Of a DNA stretch of 64,000 nt, positions 1-8,075 are shown piece after piece. The position numbers and the translations under genes are program-made. Source of the stretch: Streptomyces sp. NBC_01267 (GTDB taxonomy: Bacteria; Actinomycetota; Actinomycetes; Streptomycetales; Streptomycetaceae); assembly GCF_036241575.1 (NCBI RefSeq), contig NZ_CP108455.1, positions 806,001 through 870,000 of the forward strand, written 5' to 3'. The notes under the pieces were generated by a model. The model had not been told where the DNA came from, searched no databases, and saw only the letters and a list, made by a program, of their open reading frames with translations. Each line of letters opens with the position of its first letter. Positions within the stretch are counted from its first letter, which is position 1.

Positions 1-685
1 CGAGGACCCGGGCGAGTGGCGCCGGATCGCCGACCCCGGCCACCGCATGCCAGTCGGCCAGCAGTCCGGCCAGCCGGGGGTCCGGGGTGTCGTCGCCCAG
101 GAGGTGGGCGGTGACCCGGTCGGGGACGCGCAGGGAACGGCCCAGGTAGGGGCGGTCCAGCTCCTCGGACAGCAGCAACCGGCCTGCGCGCAGCGGGGCT
201 TGGGCGCCCAGGCGGGCACGGGCGGCGTGGTCGGAGGGGGTGCGACCGCAGAGGCCAAGAGCCAGGCCGATGGACGGGCGGCGACGGGTGACGTCGTCGT
301 TGAGGTACCCGTAGAACGCTTCGAAGCGGTCGTCCAGGTCCGGTACGAGTGCGATGAGAAGGATCTCCGTGTCGAGTTCGGTGAGGCCGAACTCCCTCGT
401 CAGGGCTGCCAGTCGGGAGCCGTCGTCGGAGTCCGGCGGCTCTTCCTGGACCGGTGTGGGGTACGCGCGGGACGTGTCGTCGTCCAGTAGCCGGGTGATC
501 GTCTCGGCGGTCAGATACAGGCCACGGAACTCGTCGTCCGGGGACGGGTCCGTGAGCTCCCTGGCCTCCACGGCGCGTCGGATGCGTTGCTCCACGAGGA
601 GGGCTCGGGCGAGGAGATGACGCAGGCTGGGATCGCCGGAGGCGGCGGGAACGGCCGGGCTGACCGAGGTGGCCGGAGTGGTCAT
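1..685 (-). CDS. eCIS AAA+ ATPase, N-terminal part (truncated by window edge)
   Basis: Reading leftward from an ATG at 685, the frame stays open to base 1, giving about 228 residues beginning MTTPATSVSPAVPAAS. The visible part is the helical N-terminal region that precedes the ATPase core in ATPases of contractile injection loci (motifs LRHLLARALLVEQRIRRAVE and FGLTELDTEILLIAL). The Walker motifs would lie outside the window. Its ATG overlaps the stop of the upstream DUF4255 gene (ATGA at 682-685), so the two are translationally coupled. The family call rests on this context and on the N-terminal motifs, so the ATPase activity itself is inferred. In Streptomyces CIS loci the corresponding gene is often called cis15. 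Confidence 0.75.
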   Translation of the reverse strand, partial: MTTPATSVSPAVPAASGDPSLRHLLARALLVEQRIRRAVEARELTDPSPDDEFRGLYLTAETITRLLDDDTSRAYPTPVQEEPPDSDDGSRLAALTREFGLTELDTEILLIALVPDLDDRFEAFYGYLNDDVTRRRPSIGLALGLCGRTPSDHAARARLGAQAPLRAGRLLLSEELDRPYLGRSLRVPDRVTAHLLGDDTPDPRLAGLLADWHAVAGVGDPAPLARVL

Positions 686-1476
686 TCGGTGCTGTCCTCC
701 TGACTTCTCGGCGTGCGGCCCGAGCGACGGTCCTCGGAACGGCGGTTCTCGGTGATACGCAAGGAGAGGCCGCTACGACGGTCCCTGCCTGTCTCCGGCG
801 AAGGTGACACGGCCTCCCGCTCCGGACGTCCGGGCCGGCTCCCGTACACCGGTAGTCCCTGGTGCCCCGGCAACGACCGCATCCGCCGCTCCGGCGGCAC
901 CGGAAGCTCCCCGAACCGCGCCTGGAGTCCTTCGTCCCGTACCGGCGGGCCCGCACCGTACGAGGGCGAGGCCGTCACCGGCACGCTGATCACCAGGTCC
1001 AGCGAGGGTTTCAGCTCACCGCCCAGCGCGCTCCACACGTCGGCGAAGGACCGGTCCTCCGGGGGCGGCAGCGCGATCGACATCGGTACGGAGGCCCCGA
1101 TCTCCGCCAGGGATCCGGCCAGCCGCTCCGGTGGCAGCGCCTCGTGCTGCAGGAGGCAGGCCAACAGCGAGGAGAGCAGCCGGTGTTCGTCCTCCGGGCG
1201 CTTGGTCCACGCGGTGATCAGGTACGACAGCTTGAAGAAGCGGGGCGGGCGGCGGCGGGCGACGATCGTGCCGCGCTCGTCGTACTCGTTGTGCAGGCCC
1301 CGCTCACGCCGCCGTACGTCCTCCCGGATGTCGTAGAGGTAGAGGTTGACCATGGGTGCGTTGACCTTGGCGGCCCACTCCCTGGTCGGGGCGTCGAAGA
1401 CCACTGCGATCTGGCCCCCTTCGAGCACCTCGGCCCGGATCAGGGCCCGCAGCACGTCGTCGACCTCGTGGATCAC
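682..1476 (-). CDS. DUF4255 (Pvc16-like) eCIS tail-terminator protein
   Basis: The 264-aa protein starts at GTG 1476 with GGGAG seven bases upstream. Residues 1-170 match the DUF4255/Pvc16 N-terminal family: a vestibule helix (VLRALIRAEVLEG), then VNLYLYDIREDVRRRE, FFKLSYLITAWTKRPEDEHRLL and a closing SLDLVISVPV strand. In phage-tail-like injection systems this protein caps the sheath-tube or helps assembly at the distal end. The last 80 or so residues are Arg/Pro/Ser-rich and probably disordered. It overlaps the downstream AAA+ ATPase gene by four bases. The order DUF4255 then ATPase is typical of eCIS loci, which supports the call. Confidence 0.85.
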   Translation of the reverse strand: MIHEVDDVLRALIRAEVLEGGQIAVVFDAPTREWAAKVNAPMVNLYLYDIREDVRRRERGLHNEYDERGTIVARRRPPRFFKLSYLITAWTKRPEDEHRLLSSLLACLLQHEALPPERLAGSLAEIGASVPMSIALPPPEDRSFADVWSALGGELKPSLDLVISVPVTASPSYGAGPPVRDEGLQARFGELPVPPERRMRSLPGHQGLPVYGSRPGRPEREAVSPSPETGRDRRSGLSLRITENRRSEDRRSGRTPRSQEDSTE

Positions 1477-1533
1477 CTGATCACTCCCGGATAGTGAGGT
1501 ACGGAATGTGCAGATGTACGTGGGGGCGAGTAC

Positions 1534-3639
1534 TTACTCGCGGCCCGCGAAGTCCGGTGGTTCGGTGTTGCGTTGGACCACCAGGACCGGCTTCTTCAGC
1601 CGTTCGAGACGCGACGCGTCCGCGCGGAGCTCCCTCGGGCCCAGCCGGTCCTTGCGCAGGACCAGGACCTGCGCCTCGAAGGTGCCGTCCCGGCCGGCCG
1701 CCACACCGCTGGTGGCCGCCGTGATCCCGACGTCCCAGGTGAGTCGTACGCTCTCGCCCGGCGGGTAGTCCTTCCCCCGGGCCACCACCACCTGGCCGGG
1801 CTTGGCGACCTGCGGGGTGACGGTGAGCGAGGGCTTCAGGACGCGCAGCCCGTCCTGGGCCCTGTTGTCGACCGAGCGCTTGTCGGGCAGGGTGCCGCTC
1901 ACCTCGGCCCGGACGACGCCGGTGATCGCCGCACGGTAGGTCGCCGTCTGCGTCACCTCGATGCGGCCACCGGCCGGGACGGTGCACGGTCTGCTCGCCG
2001 TGCACCGGGTCTGCGCGATCAGTGAACGGTCCTTGGCGGCAGAGGTGTTCGGCCAGGTGGAGCCGATGACCACGCCGGTGGCCGTGTCGGGGCCCGCGTT
2101 GGTCACGGTGTAGCGCGCTGTCGCAGGGCGGGTCGTGTATGTACGGTCCGGTGAGACAGCAACCTTCACCGCCACGTCCGCGGACGGCGGTACGGGCCGC
2201 TTCTCCACCTCGAACCGGGCGGTGGCCGTACCGGTGTTACCGGCCGCGTCCGTGGCCGTGCAGGTGACCGTGGTCACGCCGACCGGGAACAGCGAACCCG
2301 ACGCGGGCGTGCAACTGACGGGGAGCGCGCCGTCCTCGGCGTCCTGGGCGGTCGCGGTGTAGTTGATACGGGCGCCGTTGTCGCCGGTGGCTCTGACCGT
2401 GCGGTTGTCCACGGTCACCACGGGCGCACTGACGTCGTTCACATCGATGCTGATCTTCTGCTGGAAGTCCGGGTCGCCGACCGCTGCCGGGCCGACGCTC
2501 TGCGTTCCGGGTGCCTGCGTACCGAGCAGGAACTGGACGGTACAGGTCAGCGTGGTGCCCTGGGGGGCGTCCGCCGCGACGTCGATGGTCTCGGCGAAGT
2601 GTGCGGTGTCCCCGCTGGTGACGGAGGCGGTGGGCGGGTCAAGAGCCACGTTCAGATGCGGGTCGCAGTTGTCGAGGCGGTGTCCGACGGTCGTCGGCAA
2701 GTCACTGAAGCCGTCGGCGATGGCTTCGGCGACCTTGTCGCTGTCGATGCCCTCCAGCATTCGGCCGTTGGTGGCTTTGATGATGCGGGTGGCCTGCCCC
2801 GGGACGGTGGGCGGATCCTCGACGTAGTTGGGGTCACCGGCGTCGCCGTTACCGTCCAGGCCGTCCCCGATGGTGCTTTGGTTGACGACATCGACGCCGA
2901 TCACCCGGACGCCCTTGTCCTGTAGTGCGTAGATCGTGTCGTCGATGGTGTGACCGTTGCTGGGAGAATGGCTGGACGCGTCACTCACCAGCACGACGAC
3001 CGGGCTGGCGCCGTCGCGGAAGACGGTCTGGCCCCCTGCTCCGTTCGCTATCTGCCAGAGCCCGTTGATCCAGTCCTCGGACGGGCCTTTGCTCTTACCG
3101 CCCAGATCGGTCTTCAGCCCGTTGACACCGTCCCGCACCTTCGAGAGGTCGTCGGTCAGTCCTGTCAGCACCCTGAAACCCGCGTTGACGTCGCCGACCT
3201 GGTCCCCGAACGTGGCCACGGCGAAGCGCGAGTCCGGCTGACCGGCCAGGATCTTGTCGGTGATCGCAGGCAGGTCGTCCCGGACACTCTTGATCGCGTC
3301 CCCCATGCTCGCCGTGCCGTCGACGAGCAGGACCACGTCCGGCTTGGGCGGGATCGTCGGCGTCCGTACCTGCTTGTCGACAGCGATGGACCCGCCCGGA
3401 TCGACCGCCTCGTGGACCGTCGCCGGGGTGACCCAGGGCTCCGGTGGTACGTCCACGGCCAGGGCCGGTGAACCGGCACCCGGGCCGAGCCCGATGGTCA
3501 GGAGCAGCAGGGCGAGCGCCGGGAAGCGGAGGGCGCCGACGGTACGCCGGATCCTGTTCCAGCCCGTGACCGGTGGGGGTTCCGCCCGCCGCACCGGGCC
3601 GAACCGTGGGACGTGCCGTAACCGCTGGATCCCTCGCAC
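1534..3639 (-). CDS. Exported von Willebrand A / HYR / DUF11 protein of the eCIS locus
   Basis: I chose GTG 3639 (701 aa) because GGGGGAGG lies just upstream; the frame also stays open to 3699. After a basic N-terminus comes a hydrophobic signal segment (PALALLLLTIGLG) ending near ALA. A vWA domain follows, with the MIDAS-type DGTASM motif. Next are a HYR module (the PVSCTPASGSLFPVG and VTCTATDAAGNTGTA region), a DUF11-type beta domain (YTVTNAGPDTATGV) and a C-terminal Ig-like region. The protein is therefore likely exported and built for adhesion or protein binding. Codon 7 is the rare TTA (3619-3621), so translation may depend on the bldA tRNA. It sits upstream of the DUF4255 and ATPase genes on the same strand, with about 57 bp between. 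Its role in the injection system is unknown. Confidence 0.85.
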   Translation of the reverse strand: MRGIQRLRHVPRFGPVRRAEPPPVTGWNRIRRTVGALRFPALALLLLTIGLGPGAGSPALAVDVPPEPWVTPATVHEAVDPGGSIAVDKQVRTPTIPPKPDVVLLVDGTASMGDAIKSVRDDLPAITDKILAGQPDSRFAVATFGDQVGDVNAGFRVLTGLTDDLSKVRDGVNGLKTDLGGKSKGPSEDWINGLWQIANGAGGQTVFRDGASPVVVLVSDASSHSPSNGHTIDDTIYALQDKGVRVIGVDVVNQSTIGDGLDGNGDAGDPNYVEDPPTVPGQATRIIKATNGRMLEGIDSDKVAEAIADGFSDLPTTVGHRLDNCDPHLNVALDPPTASVTSGDTAHFAETIDVAADAPQGTTLTCTVQFLLGTQAPGTQSVGPAAVGDPDFQQKISIDVNDVSAPVVTVDNRTVRATGDNGARINYTATAQDAEDGALPVSCTPASGSLFPVGVTTVTCTATDAAGNTGTATARFEVEKRPVPPSADVAVKVAVSPDRTYTTRPATARYTVTNAGPDTATGVVIGSTWPNTSAAKDRSLIAQTRCTASRPCTVPAGGRIEVTQTATYRAAITGVVRAEVSGTLPDKRSVDNRAQDGLRVLKPSLTVTPQVAKPGQVVVARGKDYPPGESVRLTWDVGITAATSGVAAGRDGTFEAQVLVLRKDRLGPRELRADASRLERLKKPVLVVQRNTEPPDFAGRE
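3619..3621 (-). promoter_or_regulatory. Rare TTA leucine codon (possible bldA control point)
   Basis: On the minus strand this is TTA, codon 7 of the vWA gene when read from GTG 3639. In Streptomyces TTA codons are rare and are read only by the developmentally controlled bldA tRNA. A TTA this close to the start would gate nearly all translation of the gene. The codon is seen directly; the control is inferred. Confidence 0.6.
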
Positions 3640-3786
3640 CGAAGCCTCCCCCGTACCCCGCCGAACGGTCCGGCGAGCCGACCGGCGTACCGGCAGCACA
3701 CCGGCCCGTCGGTTCGCCTGTCCGCACGGTCCCGCACCGGCCGCGATCGCACAGCGCGCCGCGAACCACAGGGACGGGAAGCCTCA

Positions 3787-3804
3787 ACTGCCCTTTGGGG
3801 CAGT
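3787..3804. promoter_or_regulatory. Palindrome ACTGCCC-N4-GGGCAGT between the LuxR and vWA genes
   Basis: Two perfect 7-base half-sites flank TTTG. The core CTGCCC-N4-GGGCAG recurs at 7114-7129 upstream of the DUF4157 gene, at a similar distance (about 150 and 130 bp) from the gene start. It could be an operator for the LuxR-type regulator encoded next to it. It could also be the hairpin terminator of the LuxR gene, 65 bases past that gene's stop. Confidence 0.45.
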
Positions 3805-3868
3805 GCCGGGGGCGCACGGGCACATGCCCCCGCACTCCCGGCACTCCCCAACAGCGGTACCGGGTACG

Positions 3869-4495
3869 TCAGATGAGCCCCTGCCGCATGACGTAGGCCA
3901 CGGCGTGCGACCGGTTGCGCAGTTGCAGACGGGTCATGACCGAGTGCAGGACGTTCTTTATCGTGCGCTCGGAATAAGCCAACTTCGTGGCGATGTCCGC
4001 GGTGTCGTAGCCCTCGGCGACCAGCCGCAGCACGTCGATCTCACGGGCCGCGAGCCCGGTGAAGTGCAGTCCGCGCGGCCCCAGTACCTGCCCCTGGAGC
4101 CGGCCCACCTCCTCCAGCAGCCGCCCGAGCAGGTCGGAGGGGAGATGTCCCTCGCCGCGCGCCACGGTCGCGATGACCTGTACCAGATGATCCGGGGTCG
4201 CCTCGGCGCGGCGGACCACTCCGGCTACACCGCACTCTGCGGCACTGACCAGTTTCTGTTCGTCGATGTCGGTCGTGACCAGGACAGTTCGGGCGGTGCT
4301 GGTGCGCTGGATGTGACGCAGCATCCGCAGCACCTCCTCGTCGATCGCGTCCACGACCACGACGGCGACCTGGGGCGAGGGCTCGCCCTCGGTCCACTCG
4401 GTCAGGCTGACCTCGGGTCGTGCACGCAGCTGACTGGCCACACCGGCTTGAGAGATCGGATCCTGTGCACGTAAGGCGACGTTGGTGCGCTCCAT
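3869..4495 (-). CDS. LuxR/NarL-type transcriptional regulator of the eCIS locus
   Basis: The start is ATG 4495 (208 aa), with GGGGGAG seven bases upstream; longer frames lack a ribosome site. Residues 1-110 look like a receiver-type fold (VAVVVVDAIDEEVLRML, TARTVLVTTDIDEQKL, AAECGVAGVVRRAEA), but the expected phospho-acceptor pocket is incomplete, so phosphorylation is doubtful. Residues 140-205 are a canonical LuxR HTH (LAAREIDVLRLVAEGYDTAD, then ERTIKNVLHSVMTRL). It is divergent from the membrane-protein gene at 4707 and upstream of the vWA, DUF4255 and ATPase genes. It is the obvious candidate regulator of the injection-system operon. The target sites are not proven. Confidence 0.85.
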   Translation of the reverse strand: MERTNVALRAQDPISQAGVASQLRARPEVSLTEWTEGEPSPQVAVVVVDAIDEEVLRMLRHIQRTSTARTVLVTTDIDEQKLVSAAECGVAGVVRRAEATPDHLVQVIATVARGEGHLPSDLLGRLLEEVGRLQGQVLGPRGLHFTGLAAREIDVLRLVAEGYDTADIATKLAYSERTIKNVLHSVMTRLQLRNRSHAVAYVMRQGLI

Positions 4496-4706
4496 AGCAA
4501 GGCTCCCCCTGGGCAACAGCCGGAACGCGCCACACATTGCGCTGACTTCACGGCTGCATATGTGTGTCTCATGGGTCATGAGGCGGTCAAACGATGCCCG
4601 GGTGTACTGACAAGGAAACTAGAATGTCGTAACGGGCAGCGAATCTGCCTGAAAGTATTCCTTCGCGGCCGATGTCGTGGGTCGCCTCCGCTCCTACGTT
4701 GCGGCT

Positions 4707-6053
4707 ATGAGTCTCACGGCAAGCCTCGACGCGTCGATCGTCACCGCCACTCCCGGCGAGGAGGCGGTCGTTCCCCTGCAGGTGCTCAACTCCGGTTCCA
4801 CCGTGGAGGAATACCGCTTCGAGATGGTCGGCTCGTGTGCTGCATGGGCAGCCGTGGAACCGCAGAGCCTGTCCTTGTACCCGGGCAATTCGGGGACCGT
4901 GGAGGTGAGGTTCCGCCCGCCGCGTGACTCGTCCGTCCTTGCGGGCGAGAGCGCGTTCGGCATCCGGGTGGTGCCGACGAGCGAACCGGGCGAAGCGGTG
5001 GTGCCCGAGGGACGGGTGACCGTCCTGCCCTTCACCGATCTGACGGGCGAGCTGGTGCCGCGCGCTTCGCACGGCTCCCGACGCGGCACGCACCAGTTCG
5101 CCGTGGACAACCGGGGCAATGTTCCCGTCACCGTGCGGCTCGGTGCCCGGTCCGGTACGGAGCGCGCGCGCATCACGTTCACCGAGCCGGAGCTGCGGAT
5201 CGGTCCAGGCAAGGCCGAGTTCGGCAAGTTGCGGGTCAAGCCGACGAAGCGGATGTGGCGCGGGACACCCCTCACCCACCCGTTCCAGACGACGGCCACG
5301 GCCGCCGTCCCGGAGGGTCAGGAGCCGCTAGAACCGGTGGTCGTCGACGGCTCCTACCAGCAGGAGGCGATCCTCCCGCGCTGGCTGCCGCGGGCTATCG
5401 CCGTCGCGGTCGTGCTGATCCTCGCGGCGGGCGGTATCTGGTACGGGTTGCTGAGACCGGCCGTGAAGTCGGCGGCCCGGGAGGCCATCACGCCCGAGGC
5501 CGTCGCGTCTGCGGCTGCCGAGGAGAGCAAGAAGCCGGGCGCCGCTTCCGGCGGCGACAGCGCGGGTGACAGTACGGGTGGCGACACGGCGTCCAGTAGC
5601 GGCGGAAAGCAGGGGGCGAGCGCGGGATCGAACGGGACAGGCGGCCCCGGGCCGAGCCCGTCATCGGCGGCCGATGCCGCGTCGGCCGCCGCCCCGACCA
5701 GCGCACACGTGCAGGTCAGGGACGCGGTGGGAGGCGGCTCGACCACCGCGACGGCGTTGCAGGTGCCGGACACGCACACCTTCCGGCTGACCGACATCGT
5801 GGTCCAGAACCCGCAGGGCGACGCCGGAACGATCACGGTGTCGTCCGGCCAGGACTCACCGGTGCTGCGCCTCGCACTGGAGAACTTCCGGGACTCCGAC
5901 TACCACTTCGTCACCCCGATCCTGGTGACCCCGGGCGGCAAGGTCACCATGACCGTGGACTGCCGCAAGGTGGGCAAGCCGGTGAACGCACCGACGCCCT
6001 CACGGTGCGCCGAGTCCCTGCTCCTCGGTGGAACGATGCAGCCCAAGAGCTGA
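4707..6053 (+). CDS. Single-pass membrane protein with Ig-like N-terminal domains (eCIS-linked)
   Basis: I prefer ATG 4707 (448 aa, MSLTASLDASIVTATPGE) over the earlier ATG 4677 because homologous domains begin here. Residues 1-220 form two beta-sandwich domains of the COG1470 type (VVPLQVLNSGSTVEEYRFEM, then FAVDNRGNVPVTVRL). Residues 232-252 are one transmembrane helix (AIAVAVVLILAAGGIWYGLL). A Ser/Gly/Ala-rich linker follows, then a C-terminal beta domain (residues 340-445) with one Cys pair. Such proteins are found next to Streptomyces contractile systems and are often annotated 'hydrolytic protein', though I see no catalytic motif. A membrane adaptor that docks the cytoplasmic particle is a reasonable guess by architecture. 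It is divergent from the LuxR gene. Confidence 0.75.
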   Translation: MSLTASLDASIVTATPGEEAVVPLQVLNSGSTVEEYRFEMVGSCAAWAAVEPQSLSLYPGNSGTVEVRFRPPRDSSVLAGESAFGIRVVPTSEPGEAVVPEGRVTVLPFTDLTGELVPRASHGSRRGTHQFAVDNRGNVPVTVRLGARSGTERARITFTEPELRIGPGKAEFGKLRVKPTKRMWRGTPLTHPFQTTATAAVPEGQEPLEPVVVDGSYQQEAILPRWLPRAIAVAVVLILAAGGIWYGLLRPAVKSAAREAITPEAVASAAAEESKKPGAASGGDSAGDSTGGDTASSSGGKQGASAGSNGTGGPGPSPSSAADAASAAAPTSAHVQVRDAVGGGSTTATALQVPDTHTFRLTDIVVQNPQGDAGTITVSSGQDSPVLRLALENFRDSDYHFVTPILVTPGGKVTMTVDCRKVGKPVNAPTPSRCAESLLLGGTMQPKS

Positions 6054-6086
6054 CCGGCCGCGCCGGGCGCTCACGCCGATGGGGGC

Positions 6087-6992
6087 TCACGCCGACGGGG
6101 ACTCCTCTTCTTCCTTCTCCTTCTCTTCTCCCGCGCCTTCAGCCTCCGCTCGCTGGACGAACGAGCCCTGCACATCGGCTGGTTGCTCGTCCTCGTCCTC
6201 GGATTCCGCGCGCTGCACCGCGGGGACGGAGGCGGCAGCCGGGGCTGCGGCGGCAGGAGCCGGGCCGGCGGCCGGGGCGGGCTCCGACAGCACCCGGTCC
6301 GCGTTCGCCACGGCCTCCCGCTCGTACCGGTCGGAAGGGTCGCTCACCCGGATCCCGCCGGGTGCCTCCGTGCCTTCCACCGGCCCGTTGCGCTGCTGGA
6401 CCACATGGGTCAGCTCGTGCGCCAGCGTCGTACGGCCCTGCGGCGAGGACGGATCGTAGGCATCCCGCTGGAAGACCACGTTGTTGCCGACCGTGTACGC
6501 GTGTGCGCCGACGCCCTTCGCCGATTCGTGGGCCGCGGAGTCGGTGTGCACCCGTACGTCGGAGAAGTCGGCGCCCATCCGTCCCTCCAGATCGGCCCGG
6601 GTATCGGTGTCCAGCGGCGCCCCTCCGGAGGAGATGACATCGTGCACGGGGGAACGCCGGTCCGCCCCGGCCTGCTCGGCCTCCGTCTCCGGACCTCCGG
6701 CCTCCCGGTCCCTGCTGCGCTGGACCATCGCCCCGACGGCACTGTTGCCGACGGACCGCTGCAGGACGCCCATTCCGGCTGTTCCGACCACATCGGCGCG
6801 ATGGGAGACGGCCGCCCGGTAGAGCCGCGAGGTGTCCGCCGGGCTCTCCTGGGCATCGACACCTCCGGCCGGGGCGGACGCCTCGTCGTACTCGTGGCGG
6901 CCGTGCTCCTGGCCCCGGTCGTGCGCCTGCCCGTGGTCGTGGTCGTGTACCGGATCGTGGTCCTGCTCGTGCGGGTGATCGTGCACGCTCAT
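6087..6992 (-). CDS. DUF4157 (eCIS core domain) protein with His-rich N-terminus
   Basis: Start ATG 6992 (301 aa) has AGGGGAG six bases upstream; the ATG at 6998 is too close to it. The first 40 residues are extremely His/Asp-rich (HDHPHEQDHDPVHDHDHG), so metal binding is likely. Residues 130-215 carry the DUF4157 domain, with LEGRMGADFSDVRVHTDS, the AYTVGNNVVFQ stretch and the zincin-like HELTHVVQQ. VQR-type motifs recur (LQRSVGN, MVQRS, AVQRAES, FVQRAEA). The C-terminus is an acidic, Ala/Pro-rich tail with no toxin fold I recognise. DUF4157 marks proteins loaded into or trafficked with eCIS particles. This gene could be a carrier, protease or effector. It converges with the membrane-protein gene, 33 bp apart. 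Confidence 0.85.
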   Translation of the reverse strand: MSVHDHPHEQDHDPVHDHDHGQAHDRGQEHGRHEYDEASAPAGGVDAQESPADTSRLYRAAVSHRADVVGTAGMGVLQRSVGNSAVGAMVQRSRDREAGGPETEAEQAGADRRSPVHDVISSGGAPLDTDTRADLEGRMGADFSDVRVHTDSAAHESAKGVGAHAYTVGNNVVFQRDAYDPSSPQGRTTLAHELTHVVQQRNGPVEGTEAPGGIRVSDPSDRYEREAVANADRVLSEPAPAAGPAPAAAAPAAASVPAVQRAESEDEDEQPADVQGSFVQRAEAEGAGEEKEKEEEESPSA

Positions 6993-7112
6993 CGTCATCT
7001 CCCCTGACCGCGCCGGTCGAAGGCGCCGCCACACGTGGCCTCGATCCTCCACCTTCACCGCAGGGACGCTGCCCCGTCCAGCACGTCCCTCACCCGCCCG
7101 GGGCAGCCGCAG

Positions 7113-7130
7113 CTGCCCGTTCGGGCAGCC
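7113..7130. promoter_or_regulatory. Palindrome GCTGCCCG-TT-CGGGCAGC upstream of the DUF4157 gene
   Basis: This is a perfect 8-base inverted repeat. It shares CTGCCC-N4-GGGCAG with the site at 3788-3803. It lies about 130 bp upstream of the DUF4157 start and 72 bases beyond the stop of the gene ending at 7202. It may therefore be an operator or that gene's terminator hairpin. Another GGGGCAG half-site directly abuts it. Confidence 0.45.
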
Positions 7131-7201
7131 GGTCCGTACGGTCCGGCCCCCGGGACGTCACACCATCGGCACCCGGACGGCAGGCCGTCCGGGCCGCCTG
7201 G

Positions 7202-7969
7202 TCACGGCCGGCGGCGCGGCTTGCCCCGCTTGCCGCCCTGGGCGCCACCGGAGCCGCTCCGCGCACCCTTGCCGTTGGACTTTCCCGCTGCGGGCTTGCG
7301 CTGCGCGCCGCCCTTGTCGGGCCGCTTGCGCTTCGGCTGGGCCGGGGCGGGGGCCGTGGCACGCCCGCGGGTGCTGTTGACGGTCCTCCCACGGACGATG
7401 CCGATGAAGTCCTCCACCCGGTCGGTGGTCTCGTCCTCCGGCCACGACAGCGCGACGCGCGACTCCGGAGCGTCCGGGACGGGCCGGTACGTGAGGTCCT
7501 TGCGGTGGTACAGACGGGCGAGCGACTGCGGGACGACGAGCAACCCCACTCCCGCTGCCACCAGTTCGACGGCGTCCTCCGTGGTGGCCGGGCGCTCGAA
7601 CGCGGGCCGCCCCGGCCGGTTCTCCCATTCGAGGGTGTCGTCGAGGGGGTGCAGCACGATGTCGTCGGCCAGCTCCTCGGCGGTCACCTCGGCGACGGCC
7701 GCCATGACGTGATCCTTCGGGATCACGACCACGGTCGTCTCCGTGTACAGAGGGATCGCGCTGAGGTCCGTCCGGTCGATGGGCAGCCGTACGAACCCGG
7801 CGTCGGCGCCGCCGGCCCGCAACACGTCGGATGCTTCGGCGGCGGACACCGCGACGAGGGTCAGCGGGACGTCGGGCAGCCGCTCGTTCCAGATCCGCAC
7901 CCACTTGGTGGGTGTCACGCCTGGGACATAGGCGAGCCGGAACGAAGGGGGTACTTCCGAGCCTGTCAC
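7202..7969 (-). CDS. LysR-type substrate-binding domain protein lacking an HTH
   Basis: The 255-aa product opens MTGSEVPPSFRLAYVPGVTP and matches the effector-binding half of LysR regulators: the VPLTLVAVSAAEASDVLRAG, ADAGFVRLPID and ELVAAGVGLLVVPQSLARLY segments. No winged-helix DNA-binding domain precedes it, and the upstream frame does not supply one. The last 50 residues are a Lys/Arg/Gly-rich tail that could bind nucleic acid. It is divergent from a DUF5997 gene 107 bp away. I have seen this pairing in other Streptomyces genomes, but its function is not known to me. It may be a ligand sensor acting through a partner. Confidence 0.8.
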   Translation of the reverse strand: MTGSEVPPSFRLAYVPGVTPTKWVRIWNERLPDVPLTLVAVSAAEASDVLRAGGADAGFVRLPIDRTDLSAIPLYTETTVVVIPKDHVMAAVAEVTAEELADDIVLHPLDDTLEWENRPGRPAFERPATTEDAVELVAAGVGLLVVPQSLARLYHRKDLTYRPVPDAPESRVALSWPEDETTDRVEDFIGIVRGRTVNSTRGRATAPAPAQPKRKRPDKGGAQRKPAAGKSNGKGARSGSGGAQGGKRGKPRRRP

Positions 7970-7996
7970 CCGGCCAGGTTACCGGTCGTGATCGGA

Positions 7997-8044
7997 GGCG
8001 CGGTCGCGGGCGTGGTCGCAGGCGCGGTCGCAGGCGTGGTCGGA
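7997..8044. repeat. Four tandem 12-bp repeats in the divergent promoter region
   Basis: The units are GGCGCGGTCGCG, GGCGTGGTCGCA, GGCGCGGTCGCA and GGCGTGGTCGGA, followed by a degraded fifth. They fill most of the 107-bp gap between the LysR-like gene and the DUF5997 gene. The regular alternation of C and T at position 5 gives an effective 24-bp period. They could be repeated protein-binding sites or a slippage-prone minisatellite. Confidence 0.8.
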
Positions 8045-8075
8045 GGCGTCGCACGCGCTCGTTACTCTTGACACC

